From: Allobranchiibius huperziae
Lineage (GTDB): Bacteria > Actinomycetota > Actinomycetes > Actinomycetales > Dermatophilaceae
DNA length: 64,000 bases
NCBI RefSeq assembly: GCF_013410455.1
Contig: NZ_JACCFW010000001.1
Location: 1,380,929 to 1,444,928, forward strand
Direction of reading: 5' to 3'
Shown: positions 1 to 9,080 of the stretch, in pieces
How positions within the stretch are numbered: the stretch's first letter is position 1
Layout: the number at the start of each line of letters is the position of its first letter
Made by a program: the position numbers and the translations under genes
The notes under the pieces: model-generated
Seen by the model: only the letters and a program-made list of their open reading frames with translations
Told to the model about the DNA's origin: nothing
The model's database searches: none

Positions 1-744
1 CATCTTGAGGGTGGAGGCCTCGGTGGCGTCCATCGCTCCGGCGGCGACCCAGTCGGCCGGCTCCCCGGTGGTCGCCTCCTGCAGCTGCAGGGCGACGATT
101 CGGTCCCAGGGGACCCGCTGGGAGATGGCCTCCCACTTCTCGCCGTCCGAGCCCCACACGGTGGGGCCGATCCCCGGGGTGTCGGTCGGACCGATCACCG
201 CAGCGCCGGCGCCGTCCGCGAAGATGAACGCCGATCCGCGGTCGCGTTTGTCGGTGATGTCGGACAGCTTCTCCACGCCGACCACCAGGACGTACTCGGC
301 ACTTCCGCCGCGGACCATGTCCGAGGCGAGCGAGACGCCGTGGCAGTAGCCGGCGCACGCGGCCGAGATGTCGAACGCCGCGGCGTCCTTCGCACCGATG
401 CGAGTGGCGAGCATCGGTGCTGCGGCGGGCGTCTGCATGGTGTGGGTGACAGTGGCGACGATGACCGCACTCAGCTGGTCGGCGGTGATCCCCGCCATCT
501 CCAGCGCCGGAGCGGCGGCCTCGGCGGCCATGTCGACGATCGTCTGCTCCTCGCTCGCCCAGCGGCGGGAGATGATCCCGGTCCGCTCACGGATCCAGGT
601 GTCGGAGGAATCGATCCAGGTGCAGACCTCGTCGTTGGTGACGACCCGCTCGGGGCGGTAGCCGCCGATCCCGAGCATCCCGGCGTACCGCGCACCGACC
701 GACGACTGCAGCATGCCGGTGCCCTTGGGGACGGGACCGCTCAT
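1..744 (-). CDS. fabH: Beta-ketoacyl-ACP synthase III, FabH (3' end outside window)
   Basis: FabH condenses an acyl-CoA primer with malonyl-ACP to start type II fatty-acid synthesis in the cytoplasm. The reading frame runs from ATG at 744 to the window edge without a stop, so the C-terminus is missing. The visible part has the N-terminal GIGGYRPERVVTNDEV stretch, the DTWIRERTGI segment and the FDISAACAGYCHG region, whose Cys is the expected catalytic residue of the thiolase fold. The ATG overlaps the fabD stop by 4 nt (ATGA), indicating translational coupling in a fabD-fabH operon. The acyl carrier protein and FabF genes would be expected just outside the window. Identification is secure; only the missing C-terminal His/Asn residues cannot be checked. 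Confidence 0.95.
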   Translation of the reverse strand, partial: MSGPVPKGTGMLQSSVGARYAGMLGIGGYRPERVVTNDEVCTWIDSSDTWIRERTGIISRRWASEEQTIVDMAAEAAAPALEMAGITADQLSAVIVATVTHTMQTPAAAPMLATRIGAKDAAAFDISAACAGYCHGVSLASDMVRGGSAEYVLVVGVEKLSDITDKRDRGSAFIFADGAGAAVIGPTDTPGIGPTVWGSDGEKWEAISQRVPWDRIVALQLQEATTGEPADWVAAGAMDATEASTLKM

Positions 745-1925
745 CGTCCGGTGCCCGTCGGGTGCAGGCGCAGCAGAGGTTGGCCGGGCGCGACCGGGTC
801 ACCGTCCTCGGCCAGCCACTCGATGACCTGACCGCCGTGGGGTGAGAGGACGGGGTGACTGTCCCGCAGCGTCGTGACCTGCGCGATCGTGTCGCCGGGA
901 TGCACGGTCGTGCCCACGGCGCTGGTGTCGAGCGCCACCGTGCCCTTGCTCGGGGAGATGACCAGCCGCCAGGACGGCGCGATGCCGCCGTCGTGGGGTT
1001 CGCCGTGCTCGCCGACCATCCGGATCGCCTTGTCGATGTCGTCGGGCGTCTTGAGCGCCAGCGTCTCCACACCCGGCATGCCGCGCTTGGCGAGGCCCAC
1101 CAGCGTGCCCGCCGGCGGGATCTCGATCAGTCCGGTGACGCCCATGGACGCCAGCGTCTCCATCGTCAGATCCCATCGGACGGGATTGCGGACCTGGGAC
1201 ACGATCCGGCTCAGCACCTCACGGCCCTGGTGCACGACCTGGCCGTCCTTGTTGCTCACCAACGGGATCCGCGAGTCGTGGGTGGAGATGGCGCCCGCGA
1301 AGTGGGCGAGGCGATCGACGGCCGACGCCATGTGCTCGGTGTGGAACGCCCCGGCGACCTGCAGGGGCATCACGCGCGCCTTGGCCGGGGGAGCGGCCTT
1401 CAACTCGGCCAACTGCTCGAGGGTGCCCGCAGCGACGACCTGCCCCGCGACGTTGATGTTCGCGGCGGTCAGTCCGTGTGCCGCCAGCGACGCCCGGACG
1501 TCGTCGGGGTCGCCGCCGACGACGGCGCTCATGCCCGTCGGTCGTACGGCGCTCGCCTGGGCCATCGCGGCGCCACGCTCGCGTACGAAGACCATGGCCT
1601 GTTCGGCGGAGAGCACTCCGGCCGCGGCGGCCGCGGTGATCTCACCGACCGAGTGGCCGGCGCCCGCGCCGACGAGGCGGAAGCCGTCGGCGGGATGGTC
1701 GAAGAGAGCCAGCAGGGTGAGCAGCCCCGAGCCCACGATGAGGGGCTGGGCGACGGCCGTGTCCTTGATGGTCTCGGCGTCGGAGGTGGTCCCGTGGGCC
1801 ACCAGGTCCATCCCGGCCACCGCGGAGAGCCAGGCGAGTCGTTCGGGGAAGCCCGGCACCTCCAGCCACGGGGCGAGGAATCCTGGGGTCTGCGAGCCTT
1901 GTCCGGGGCACACGATCGCTAGCAC
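741..1925 (-). CDS. fabD: Malonyl-CoA:ACP transacylase FabD with lipoyl-like C-terminal extension
   Basis: FabD moves the malonyl group from CoA to acyl carrier protein. The 394-aa product has the N-terminal CPGQGSQ motif, the nucleophile elbow GHSVGE (Ser92) and the catalytic His in GAFHTEHM (about H195). The catalytic part ends near residue 300, the usual FabD length. Residues about 318-388 add a domain with the spacing of half-lipoyl/biotinyl repeats (VHPGDTIAQV, then GGQVIEWLAEDGDPVAPGQ), but no Lys lies at the hairpin where lipoate or biotin would be attached (TLRDSHPV). The start is GTG at 1925, where a second possible ATG at 1933 is out of frame. It lies directly downstream of fasR and overlaps fabH. 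Confidence 0.95.
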   Translation of the reverse strand: MLAIVCPGQGSQTPGFLAPWLEVPGFPERLAWLSAVAGMDLVAHGTTSDAETIKDTAVAQPLIVGSGLLTLLALFDHPADGFRLVGAGAGHSVGEITAAAAAGVLSAEQAMVFVRERGAAMAQASAVRPTGMSAVVGGDPDDVRASLAAHGLTAANINVAGQVVAAGTLEQLAELKAAPPAKARVMPLQVAGAFHTEHMASAVDRLAHFAGAISTHDSRIPLVSNKDGQVVHQGREVLSRIVSQVRNPVRWDLTMETLASMGVTGLIEIPPAGTLVGLAKRGMPGVETLALKTPDDIDKAIRMVGEHGEPHDGGIAPSWRLVISPSKGTVALDTSAVGTTVHPGDTIAQVTTLRDSHPVLSPHGGQVIEWLAEDGDPVAPGQPLLRLHPTGTGR

Positions 1926-2003
1926 TCGTTCATCGTGCCGCGACGGGGCGCGGGATCCTGGGTGCCCATTGGACCAAGTTGCCCCCCTGGTTTTGGAGGT
2001 TTG

Positions 2004-3140
2004 CTACAAGTCCGGCAGATGCGAGATGGCCAGGGCGAGCCGCACCGTGAAGGCTTCGCGCGGCCGGGTCAGATCGCAGTCGGTGAGGCCGTGGATCCGG
2101 CCGAGGCGGTAGCGCACCGTGTTGGGGTGTACGAAGAGCAGGCGCGCGGTGGCTTCGAGGCTGCCCTGGTCGAGGTAGGCGGTGGCGGTCTCGTGCAGTG
2201 CCGGGTGGTCGGCCAGGGTGTGCGCGACCTTGTCCACGAGCCGCCGCCGCGCCCGCGTGTCGCCGGCGAGGGCCCGCTCCGGCAGCAGCTCGTCGGCCAG
2301 ACAGGGTCGCGGTGCCTCGGGCCATGCAGGTGCAGCGCTCTGCCCGGCCAGCGCGGCGCGCGCGCTGCGGCCGGCGGCGTACAGGTGCGGCACCTTCGGC
2401 CCGATGACGACCGGGCCTTCCGCCCACTGCGAGGTGATGGCGCTGACGGCGGCCAGGACGTCGTCCACCCCGCCGATGATCGCGATCAGCCGTCGTCGCT
2501 GGACCGCGGCGAGCAACGGCAGGTCGCGTCGTAGAGCTTCTCTTCGCAGCGAATCCACTGTCTCGGCACCGGGACCGGCAGGTGCTGTGCCCACGACGAC
2601 CACGATGTCGTGCACCTCGTCCCACCCCAGGGCCGACACCCGCGAGGTGAGCGACTCATCGGCCTCGCCACGCAGGATCGCGTCGACCACGAGGGACTCC
2701 AGGCGCGCGTCCCAGGCGCCGCGGCTCTCGGCGGCAGCGGCGTACACCTGCGCCGCGCCGAAGGCGATCTCGCGGGAGTAGGTGAGCACTGCCTCGCGCA
2801 GCCGGGTCTCCTCGCCGGGTGCCGCGAGCATGCCGACGTGCTGCTCGACCACGTCGATGACCGTGCGGACCAGGTCGAGGGTCTGCCGCAGGGTGACGGT
2901 GCGCATCAGGTCGCGCGGGGCGCTGCCGAAGACATCGGTGGCCACCGAGGGCGCCTCCGACTGATCGCTGTGCCAGGAGATGAACGCCGCGATGCCCGCT
3001 TGCGCGACCAGGCCCACCCACGACCGGTCGGACGCCGACAGCTCCTGGTACCACTGGTAGGACGTCTCCATCTGGTGCACGGCGGCGGTCGACAGCTCAC
3101 CCGCGTGCTGCTCCAGGCGACGGTGTGTGGGGGTACTCAC
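2004..3140 (-). CDS. fasR: PucR-type transcriptional regulator, FasR-like
   Basis: This 378-aa protein ends in a PucR/CdaR helix-turn-helix (about residues 320-370; LEATARLLFVHPNTVRYRLG). The middle shows the weakly conserved GGDEF-like region of PucR regulators. In actinobacteria the PucR protein encoded immediately upstream of fabD is FasR, an activator of the fatty-acid synthase II operon that responds to acyl-CoA; the position here matches, so the name rests on family plus synteny. The start is GTG at 3140, preceded by TACCCT with a 6-nt gap and no Shine-Dalgarno sequence, suggesting a leaderless mRNA. The 78-bp gap before fabD presumably holds the target promoter, but I could not define the operator. 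Confidence 0.85.
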   Translation of the reverse strand: MSTPTHRRLEQHAGELSTAAVHQMETSYQWYQELSASDRSWVGLVAQAGIAAFISWHSDQSEAPSVATDVFGSAPRDLMRTVTLRQTLDLVRTVIDVVEQHVGMLAAPGEETRLREAVLTYSREIAFGAAQVYAAAAESRGAWDARLESLVVDAILRGEADESLTSRVSALGWDEVHDIVVVVGTAPAGPGAETVDSLRREALRRDLPLLAAVQRRRLIAIIGGVDDVLAAVSAITSQWAEGPVVIGPKVPHLYAAGRSARAALAGQSAAPAWPEAPRPCLADELLPERALAGDTRARRRLVDKVAHTLADHPALHETATAYLDQGSLEATARLLFVHPNTVRYRLGRIHGLTDCDLTRPREAFTVRLALAISHLPDL

Positions 3141-3146
3141 GTGCCC

Positions 3147-3152
3147 AGGGTA
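3147..3152 (-). promoter_or_regulatory. -10 hexamer of fasR, leaderless type
   Basis: On the minus strand TACCCT is followed by 6 nt and then the GTG start of fasR. There is no Shine-Dalgarno sequence. The geometry places transcription initiation at the start codon. Confidence 0.5.
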
Positions 3153-3291
3153 TTTGTATGACCTCGATAACCGAGGACAATCGCTCGCCGCGATGTGCCG
3201 CGGGGCCGGTTTGCCCGCCGTTCACGACCTCGACACGGGCCCGGCATGTCGCTTCCACCGGCACGTCGTACGCGGGTGATCGCGTGGGGGC

Positions 3292-4341
3292 ATGAGCCTC
3301 GAGGCCGGCGGCGCCGGTGGACGTGAACCCCTCATCGTCGGTCACCGCGGAGCCTGCGGTTACCGCCCCGAACACACGGTGGAGTCGTATCGGCTCGCCG
3401 CCCGACTCGGCGCGGACTCCCTGGAGCCCGATCTGGTGATGACCTCCGATGGGCAGCTGATCTGCCGCCACGAGCCGGAGCTGTCCCGTACGACGGACGT
3501 GGCCAACCGCGCCGAGTTCGCCGACCGGCGTACGACGCGGAAGGTGGGGGAGGTCGAGGTCACCGGGTGGTTCGCCGACGACTTCACGCTGGCCGAGATC
3601 GGAACCCTGTGGGCGACCGAGCGGCTCGCGCAGCTGCGGCCGTCCAACACGATCTACCACGGGCGGTGCCGCGTGGCGTCGTTCGACGACCTGCTGCGGG
3701 TGCGCGCCCAGGTGTCGCGCGAGCTCGGTCGCAAGATCGGCCTGAGCGTGGAGCTCAAGCATCCCTCGCACTACCGCGCGATGGGCATGGACATGGAGCG
3801 GGCCGTGCTCGACGGGCTGCGGCGCGGCGGGGCGGTCGACGGCAGCGTGCCGGTCTACCTGCAGTCCTTCGAGTTGCACAGTCTGATCCGGCTGCGCGAC
3901 GAGCTCGGGGTGACGTTGCCGCTGATCTTTCTGCTGGAGAACGGCGGCGTGCCCCCCGGCTTCGCTGACTGCGCGGATCACGGCACGTACGACGAGATGC
4001 TGACCGCCCGCGGGCTGCGCCTGCTATCGAGGTGGATCGACGGCATCGGACCGAGCAAGGCGCGGGTCTTCCCCCGCCGGCCCGACGGCACACTGGGCAT
4101 GCCCAGCCGGCTGATCCGGGACGCGCACGCCGCCGGGTTGCGTGTGCACGTCTGGACCTTCCGCGCCGAGAACGCCTTCCTGGCCGAGGACATGCGGCGC
4201 GGCTGGCGCGAGGCGGACTGGGGCGACGTCCTCGGTGAGATGCGCAGGTTCCTGCGCGCCGGGGTCGACGCGCTCATCTGCGATCAGCCCGACATCGCCG
4301 TGCTCGCGCGCGACGAGGTGCTCAGCCGCCAGCCGTCCTGA
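3292..4341 (+). CDS. Glycerophosphodiester phosphodiesterase
   Basis: Hydrolyses glycerophosphodiesters to an alcohol and glycerol-3-phosphate. The N-terminus carries the GDPD signature GHRGACGYRPEHTVESY with the catalytic His and Arg, followed by SLEPDLVMTSDGQLICRHE, which supplies the metal-binding Glu and Asp and the second catalytic His. The rest of the 349-aa TIM barrel shows the usual LSVELKHP strand and the C-terminal VHVWTFR. There is no signal peptide, so it is probably cytosolic, unlike secreted GlpQ. It stands alone, divergent from fasR, and ends at a strong hairpin shared with aceE. Confidence 0.93.
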   Translation: MSLEAGGAGGREPLIVGHRGACGYRPEHTVESYRLAARLGADSLEPDLVMTSDGQLICRHEPELSRTTDVANRAEFADRRTTRKVGEVEVTGWFADDFTLAEIGTLWATERLAQLRPSNTIYHGRCRVASFDDLLRVRAQVSRELGRKIGLSVELKHPSHYRAMGMDMERAVLDGLRRGGAVDGSVPVYLQSFELHSLIRLRDELGVTLPLIFLLENGGVPPGFADCADHGTYDEMLTARGLRLLSRWIDGIGPSKARVFPRRPDGTLGMPSRLIRDAHAAGLRVHVWTFRAENAFLAEDMRRGWREADWGDVLGEMRRFLRAGVDALICDQPDIAVLARDEVLSRQPS

Positions 4342-4385
4342 GGCGGCGTACGCCGATGCGCACGGTGACGGTGGCGCAGTGAGCG

Positions 4386-4417
4386 CCGAGAGGCACAGGT
4401 CGGCCTGTGCCTCTCGG
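4386..4417. terminator. Bidirectional hairpin between GDPD gene and aceE
   Basis: A perfect 14-bp stem (CCGAGAGGCACAGG / CCTGTGCCTCTCGG) closes a TCGG loop. It lies between two convergent genes and has no long T tract, as is common in high-GC actinobacteria. Nearly the same stem sequence recurs at 35898-35929. Confidence 0.75.
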
Positions 4418-4448
4418 TCATATCGGAGTCACCGTCGCGGCTGCGCGA

Positions 4449-7211
4449 TCAGGCCTCGCCGCCCGCGTTGCCCGAGGCACCCGCCGTCACGTCGAGCAGC
4501 TTGTACCTCTCGGCGGCCTCACGTGCCCTCGACGCATCGATCTCGCCGCGGTCGGCCAGGGCCTGCAGCGCCCGCACCGCCATCGACGGTCCGTCGATGT
4601 GGAAGAAGCGCCGAGCCGCCTGCCGGGTGTCGCTGAAGCCGAACCCGTCGGCGCCCAGCGTCACGTAGTCGCCCGGCACCCACTGGCGAATCTGATCCTG
4701 CACTGCACGCATCCAGTCCGAGACCGCGACGACGGGGCCGGGTGCGTCCTGCAGCCGCTTCGTCACGTAGGGGACGCGGCGTTCCTCGTCGGGATGCAGG
4801 AAGGCGTGCTCGTCGCAGTCCAGCCCGTCGCGGCGCAGCTCGTTCCACGAGGTCACCGACCACACGTCGGCCACGACGCCGAAGTCGTCCTTGAGCAACT
4901 GCTGCGCCTCGAGCGCCCACGGCACACCCACACCGGAGGCGAGAAGCTGCACCCGGGGAGCGTCGTCGCCGACGCCCTCGGTGCTGCCGTCGGCGATGCG
5001 GTGCATGCCGCGCAGGATCCCCTCGGCGTCGACGTCCTCCGGCTCGGCCGGCTGCTGCATCGGCTCGTTGTAGACCGTGAGGTAGTAGATGACGTTCTCG
5101 GGGTTGTCGCCGAACATCCGACGGATGCCGTCCTGCATGATGTGCGCCGTCTCGTAGGCGTACGCCGGGTCGTAAGCGACGACAGCGGGATTCGTCGACG
5201 CCAGCAGGTGCGAGTGGCCGTCTGCGTGCTGCAGGCCCTCACCGGTCAGCGTGGTGCGTCCGGCGGTGGCTCCGATGAGGAAGCCGCGCGCCATCTGGTC
5301 CGCAGCCGCCCAGATGAAGTCGGCTGTGCGCTGGAAGCCGAACATCGAGTAGAAGACGTAGATCGGCACCATCGGGATGCCGTGCGTCGCGTACGACGTG
5401 CCGACCGCGGTGAACGCCGCGACCGATCCGCCCTCGTTGATCCCCAGGTGCAGGATCTGCCCGTCGGTGGCCTCCTTGTAGGCCAGCATCAGCTCGGCGT
5501 CCACGGAGGTGTAGTTCTGCCCGTGCGGGTTGTAGATCTTCGCGGTCGGGAAGAAGCTGTCCATCCCGAAGGTGCGTGCCTCGTCCGGGATGATCGGCAC
5601 GATGTGCTTGCCGAAGTCCTTGTCCCGCATGAGGTCTCGCAGCCCGCGGACGAACGCCATCGTCGTGGCGACCTGCTGCTTGCCCGACCCCTTCTTCGAC
5701 GACGCGTAGGCGCTGTCGCCGGGCAGTTTGAGCGAGACGCCCTCGGTGCGCCGGCTCGGCACCCCGCCGCCGAGCTTGGTACGCCGCTCGCGCAGGTACT
5801 CGATCGCGGGGTCCTTCTCGCCGGGGTGGTAGTACGGCGGTAGGTAGGGGTCGTCCTCCAGCCGTTGGTCGGTCACCGGGATCTCGAGCGAGTCGCGGAA
5901 GTTCTTCAGATCATCCAGCGCCAGCTTTTTCATCTGGTGCGTGGCGTTGCGCCCGGCGAAGTGCGTGCCGAGCGAGTAGCCCTTGATGGTGTGCGCCAGG
6001 ATCACGGTCGGCTGACCGTGGTGTTCCATGGCGGCCCGGTACGCGGCGTACACCTTGCGGTAGTCGTGCCCGCCGCGCTTGAGCTTCCACCAGATGTCGT
6101 CGTCGGACCAGTCCTTGACCATGTCGCGGGTGCGCGGGTCGCGACCGAAGAAGTGCTCGCGCACGTAGGCGCCGTCGTTGGCGCGGAAGGTCTGGTAGTC
6201 ACCGTCCGGGGTGGTGTTCATCAGGTGTACGAGCGCGCCGTCGCGGTCGGCGCCGAGCAGGGTGTCCCAGCCGCGGCCCCAGATGCACTTGATGACGTTC
6301 CAGCCGGCGCCGCGGAAGAACGACTCCAGCTCCTGGATGATCTTGCCGTTGCCGCGGACCGGTCCGTCGAGGCGCTGCAGGTTGCAGTTGACGACGAAGG
6401 TCAGGTTGTCCAGCCCCTCGACCGCCGCGAGCTGCAGCAGCCCACGCGACTCCGGCTCGTCCATCTCGCCGTCGCCCAGGTAGGCCCAGACGTGCTGCTG
6501 GCTGGTGTCCTTCAGACCGCGACCGTGCAGGTAGCGGTTGAACTGCGCCTGGTGGATGGCGTTCATCGGGCCGATGCCCATCGACACCGTCGGGAACTCC
6601 CAGAAGCCCGGCATGTTGCGCGGGTGCGGGTAGGACGGCAGGCCCATCCGCCGACCGTCGATCCGGTGGGACTGCTCCTGCCGGAAGCCGTCGAGCTGGT
6701 CCTCGGTGAGGCGCCCCTCGAGGAACGCGCGGGCGTAGATGCCCGGGGAGGCGTGTCCCTGGATGAAGACCTGGTCGCCGCCGCCCGGGTGGTCCTTGCC
6801 GCGGAAGAAGTGGTTGAAGCCGACCTCGTAGAGCGTGGCGGCCGACGCGTACGTCGAGATGTGGCCGCCGACACCGACCTCCGGCCGCTGCGCGCGGTGC
6901 ACCATGATCGCGGCGTTCCAGCGCATCCAGGCGCGGTAGCGGCGTTCGACCTCCTCGTCGCCGGGGAACCACGGCTCGGACTCGGCGGGGATGGTGTTGA
7001 TGTAGTCGGTCGCCGTCAGCGACGGCACCCCGATCTGCCGTTCGCGGGCACGCTCCAGCATCTTGAGCATCACGTAGCGTGCCCGCGCCTGCCCGCCCTC
7101 ATCGATCACGGCGTCCAGGGAGTCCAGCCATTCGGCGGTCTCCTCGGGGTCGATGTCCGGCAGCTGGCTGGGAATCCCGTTCAGGATCGGGCCTGCTTCT
7201 TCGCGTGCCAC
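4449..7211 (-). CDS. aceE: Pyruvate dehydrogenase E1 component, homodimeric type
   Basis: AceE decarboxylates pyruvate with thiamine diphosphate and passes the acetyl group to the lipoyl domain of E2. The 920-aa length is typical of the homodimeric E1 of actinobacteria and enterobacteria. The thiamine-diphosphate/Mg motif appears as [12 protein letters not shown] followed by [15 protein letters not shown], and the transketolase-like second half contains [11 protein letters not shown] and the C-terminal FGFSDTR. Translation starts at GTG 7211 behind GAGAGGAG. The gene is monocistronic in this window and ends at the hairpin at 4386-4417; lpd at 50223 could supply E3. A 9-bp inverted repeat lies just upstream. 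Confidence 0.97.
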   Translation of the reverse strand: MAREEAGPILNGIPSQLPDIDPEETAEWLDSLDAVIDEGGQARARYVMLKMLERARERQIGVPSLTATDYINTIPAESEPWFPGDEEVERRYRAWMRWNAAIMVHRAQRPEVGVGGHISTYASAATLYEVGFNHFFRGKDHPGGGDQVFIQGHASPGIYARAFLEGRLTEDQLDGFRQEQSHRIDGRRMGLPSYPHPRNMPGFWEFPTVSMGIGPMNAIHQAQFNRYLHGRGLKDTSQQHVWAYLGDGEMDEPESRGLLQLAAVEGLDNLTFVVNCNLQRLDGPVRGNGKIIQELESFFRGAGWNVIKCIWGRGWDTLLGADRDGALVHLMNTTPDGDYQTFRANDGAYVREHFFGRDPRTRDMVKDWSDDDIWWKLKRGGHDYRKVYAAYRAAMEHHGQPTVILAHTIKGYSLGTHFAGRNATHQMKKLALDDLKNFRDSLEIPVTDQRLEDDPYLPPYYHPGEKDPAIEYLRERRTKLGGGVPSRRTEGVSLKLPGDSAYASSKKGSGKQQVATTMAFVRGLRDLMRDKDFGKHIVPIIPDEARTFGMDSFFPTAKIYNPHGQNYTSVDAELMLAYKEATDGQILHLGINEGGSVAAFTAVGTSYATHGIPMVPIYVFYSMFGFQRTADFIWAAADQMARGFLIGATAGRTTLTGEGLQHADGHSHLLASTNPAVVAYDPAYAYETAHIMQDGIRRMFGDNPENVIYYLTVYNEPMQQPAEPEDVDAEGILRGMHRIADGSTEGVGDDAPRVQLLASGVGVPWALEAQQLLKDDFGVVADVWSVTSWNELRRDGLDCDEHAFLHPDEERRVPYVTKRLQDAPGPVVAVSDWMRAVQDQIRQWVPGDYVTLGADGFGFSDTRQAARRFFHIDGPSMAVRALQALADRGEIDASRAREAAERYKLLDVTAGASGNAGGEA

Positions 7212-7231
7212 GAGTGGCTCCTCTCATGTGC

Positions 7232-7285
7232 GTAACCGACATCTTCTACCTGCGCACTCACCGGCTGCGACTCGCGGTCGGTTAC
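7232..7285. promoter_or_regulatory. Inverted repeat upstream of aceE
   Basis: GTAACCGAC at 7232-7240 and its exact reverse complement GTCGGTTAC at 7277-7285 flank 36 nt of the region between aceE and the DUF3052 gene. This could be a pair of half-sites for a regulator, but no known consensus is matched. The rest of the 240-bp divergent region shows no clear feature. Confidence 0.3.
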
Positions 7286-7451
7286 TTTCGGGTACGAGCG
7301 GGTAGGGGCCATCAGGGCGGTTCGCGCCGTCCACGTATCGCGGATCGGTTGCAAATGCAGGCCGTTGCAGGTGGACTAAGCCGCGACATCCCCGAACCGT
7401 GCAGGACATCACCGACAGCAGGCCCCTTGGGCCGGCGCAGAAAGGACGGCT

Positions 7452-7871
7452 GTGGCCCGAGATGGAGAGGCGACGCTGGGCGGACGCCTCGGATTCACCG
7501 ACGGACAGATCGTGCAGGAGATCGGCTGGGACGACGACGCCGACGAGGGCTTCCGCGAGGCGATCGAAGGCGTCATCGGCTCGCAGATCGAGGACGAGGA
7601 CTTCGACGGTGTGGTCGATGCCGTGCTGCTGTGGTGGCGCGAGGGTGACGGTGACCTGATCGACGACTGCGTCGACGCACTGTCCGGGCTGGCCGACAAG
7701 GGATTCGTCGTGCTGCTCTCTCCCCGCAGCGGGCACCCGGACACCGTCGAGCCGGCGGACATCGAGGAAGCAGCGCAGACCGCCGGCCTCAAGGCGTCCG
7801 CGCCGGTGAAGGCGGGCGCCGACTGGATCGCGACCAAACTCGTCCAGGGCGGCACGGCGAAACAACGATGA
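7452..7871 (+). CDS. DUF3052 family protein
   Basis: A 139-aa acidic protein of the DUF3052 family, recognised from the LGFTDGQIVQEIGWDDD start and the ALSGLADKGFVVLLSPRSG segment, and from its place beside ahpE and aceE as in Mycobacterium (Rv2239c-ahpE). No catalytic residues are known for the family and I assign no function. The start is GTG at 7452 behind AAAGGA. An ATG four codons downstream is less conserved. The stop overlaps the ahpE start by 4 nt (ATGA), so the two proteins are probably made together. Confidence 0.88.
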   Translation: MARDGEATLGGRLGFTDGQIVQEIGWDDDADEGFREAIEGVIGSQIEDEDFDGVVDAVLLWWREGDGDLIDDCVDALSGLADKGFVVLLSPRSGHPDTVEPADIEEAAQTAGLKASAPVKAGADWIATKLVQGGTAKQR

Positions 7872-8326
7872 CTATCTCTGTCGGGTCGAAGGCTCCGGAC
7901 TTCACCCTCAAGGACCAGTTCGGCCAGGACACCTCACTGGCGTCCCTGCACGCCGACCGGGCCGTGCTGCTGGTCTTCTACCCCTTCGCGTTCTCGGGTA
8001 TCTGCACCGGTGAACTGTGCGAGATCCGCGACGACATCTCCCGCTTCGTCAACCCCGACGTGCAGGTCGCCGGGATCTCGTGCGACCCGATGTACACGCA
8101 GCGGGCCTGGGCCGACGACCAGGGATTCAGCTTCCCGCTGCTGTCGGACTTCTGGCCGCACGGCGAGGTCGCGCGCGCGTACGACGTCTTCCTGGAGCCG
8201 GCCGGTATGGCGGTGCGGGGCACCTTCCTGATCGACACCGACGGTGTCGTGCGCTGGACCCTGGTCAACGGGCCGGGCGAGGCACGCGACTTCAGCGGGT
8301 TCCACGAGGTGCTCGCAGCGCTCTGA
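7868..8326 (+). CDS. ahpE: AhpE-type peroxiredoxin
   Basis: A 152-aa peroxiredoxin that reduces hydroperoxides. It has the thioredoxin-fold start APDFTLKDQFGQD and the active site FYPFAFSGICTGEL, in which Cys46 is the peroxidatic cysteine with the preceding conserved Thr replaced by Ser as in other AhpE proteins. Cys51 lies five residues on and could act as a resolving residue; the family is often described as one-Cys. It is coupled to the DUF3052 gene upstream by a 4-nt overlap. The order aceE / DUF3052 / ahpE matches Mycobacterium. Confidence 0.93.
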   Translation: MTISVGSKAPDFTLKDQFGQDTSLASLHADRAVLLVFYPFAFSGICTGELCEIRDDISRFVNPDVQVAGISCDPMYTQRAWADDQGFSFPLLSDFWPHGEVARAYDVFLEPAGMAVRGTFLIDTDGVVRWTLVNGPGEARDFSGFHEVLAAL

Positions 8327-8381
8327 GGCGCGCGGCCGGATATCCGCCGGATCCCGCTCGCGATCTGGGAGGCTTTCGGCC

Positions 8382-8954
8382 ATGAGCGACGACGGGGGTC
8401 AGGGCCGCGACACCAGCGGATACGGCGCGATGCCGCAGGAGCACATCGGCTTGGGGAAACCGGTCACCTCGGTGCCGAAACCGCTCGATATGGCCGTGAA
8501 GCTCATGTACCTCGGCGCTGCCCTGACGTTGATCGGCCTGATCTACAGCGCCTTCAACACCGGCCGGGTCCACGACGCGCTCGTCAAGAGCAATGACAAG
8601 AAGACCGGGAACGCCCACCTGAGTGCCAGTGCGATCGATACGGCGGCGCACGTCATCGTCATCGTCTCCGTGGTCATCGGCGTTCTCACGATGCTCATCT
8701 GGATCGCGATGGCCGTCCTGAACCGCCAGGGGCGCAACTGGGCCCGCATCGTGGCCACCGTGCTCTTCGGCCTCTCGGCGGTGAGCTTCCTCTACACCGT
8801 GATCGCCGTCGCGTCGCAGGGCGGCGGGTCGCTGAGTGTGGTGGTGAGTGTCCTGAACTTCCTGATCGGCCTGGCAGCGGTGGTGCTCATGTGGCGCCCG
8901 GAGAGCTCGGCGTACTACCACCGGAACGACAACCGGCAGCAGCAGTACGCCTGA
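8382..8954 (+). CDS. Four-helix membrane protein of unknown function
   Basis: A 190-aa protein with a short polar N-terminus and four hydrophobic segments at about residues 35-55, 85-108, 115-140 and 148-170, ending in a tail rich in Asn, Gln and Tyr. It resembles small integral membrane proteins annotated as hypothetical across actinobacteria; I do not recognise a function. ATG at 8382 is preceded by GGGAGG, which supports this start over the longer open frame upstream. It lies between ahpE and the tRNA-Val gene. Confidence 0.8.
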   Translation: MSDDGGQGRDTSGYGAMPQEHIGLGKPVTSVPKPLDMAVKLMYLGAALTLIGLIYSAFNTGRVHDALVKSNDKKTGNAHLSASAIDTAAHVIVIVSVVIGVLTMLIWIAMAVLNRQGRNWARIVATVLFGLSAVSFLYTVIAVASQGGGSLSVVVSVLNFLIGLAAVVLMWRPESSAYYHRNDNRQQQYA

Positions 8955-8977
8955 ACCCGTCGAGCGGCGGGGTCGTC

Positions 8978-8983
8978 TAGGAT
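8978..8983 (+). promoter_or_regulatory. Possible -10 element of tRNA-Val
   Basis: TAGGAT lies about 20 nt before the 5' end of the tRNA, a fitting place for a -10 hexamer. No convincing -35 hexamer is seen at the right distance. Confidence 0.35.
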
Positions 8984-9002
8984 CACCACGCTCCGTCGCT
9001 CG

Positions 9003-9075
9003 GGGCCTGTAGCTCAGTTGGTAGAGCACCGCGTTTACACCGCGGGTGTCGTCGGTTCGAGCCCGGCCGGGCCCA
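9003..9075 (+). tRNA. tRNA-Val (TAC anticodon)
   Basis: A full cloverleaf can be drawn. The acceptor stem GGGCCTG pairs with CGGGCCC through one G-U. The D arm is GCTC-AGTTGGTA-GAGC, the anticodon stem CCGCG/CGCGG closes the loop TTTACAC with anticodon TAC, and the T arm is GTCGG-TTCGAGC-CCGGC. The discriminator is A75 and the CCA end is not fully encoded (ACCCAT follows). The anticodon reads GUA valine codons. Confidence 0.95.
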
Positions 9076-9080
9076 CCCAT

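Noticed and set aside
1926-2003. FasR operator in front of fabD
   Set aside because: AT-rich words are present on the minus strand but no symmetric site could be defined with confidence.
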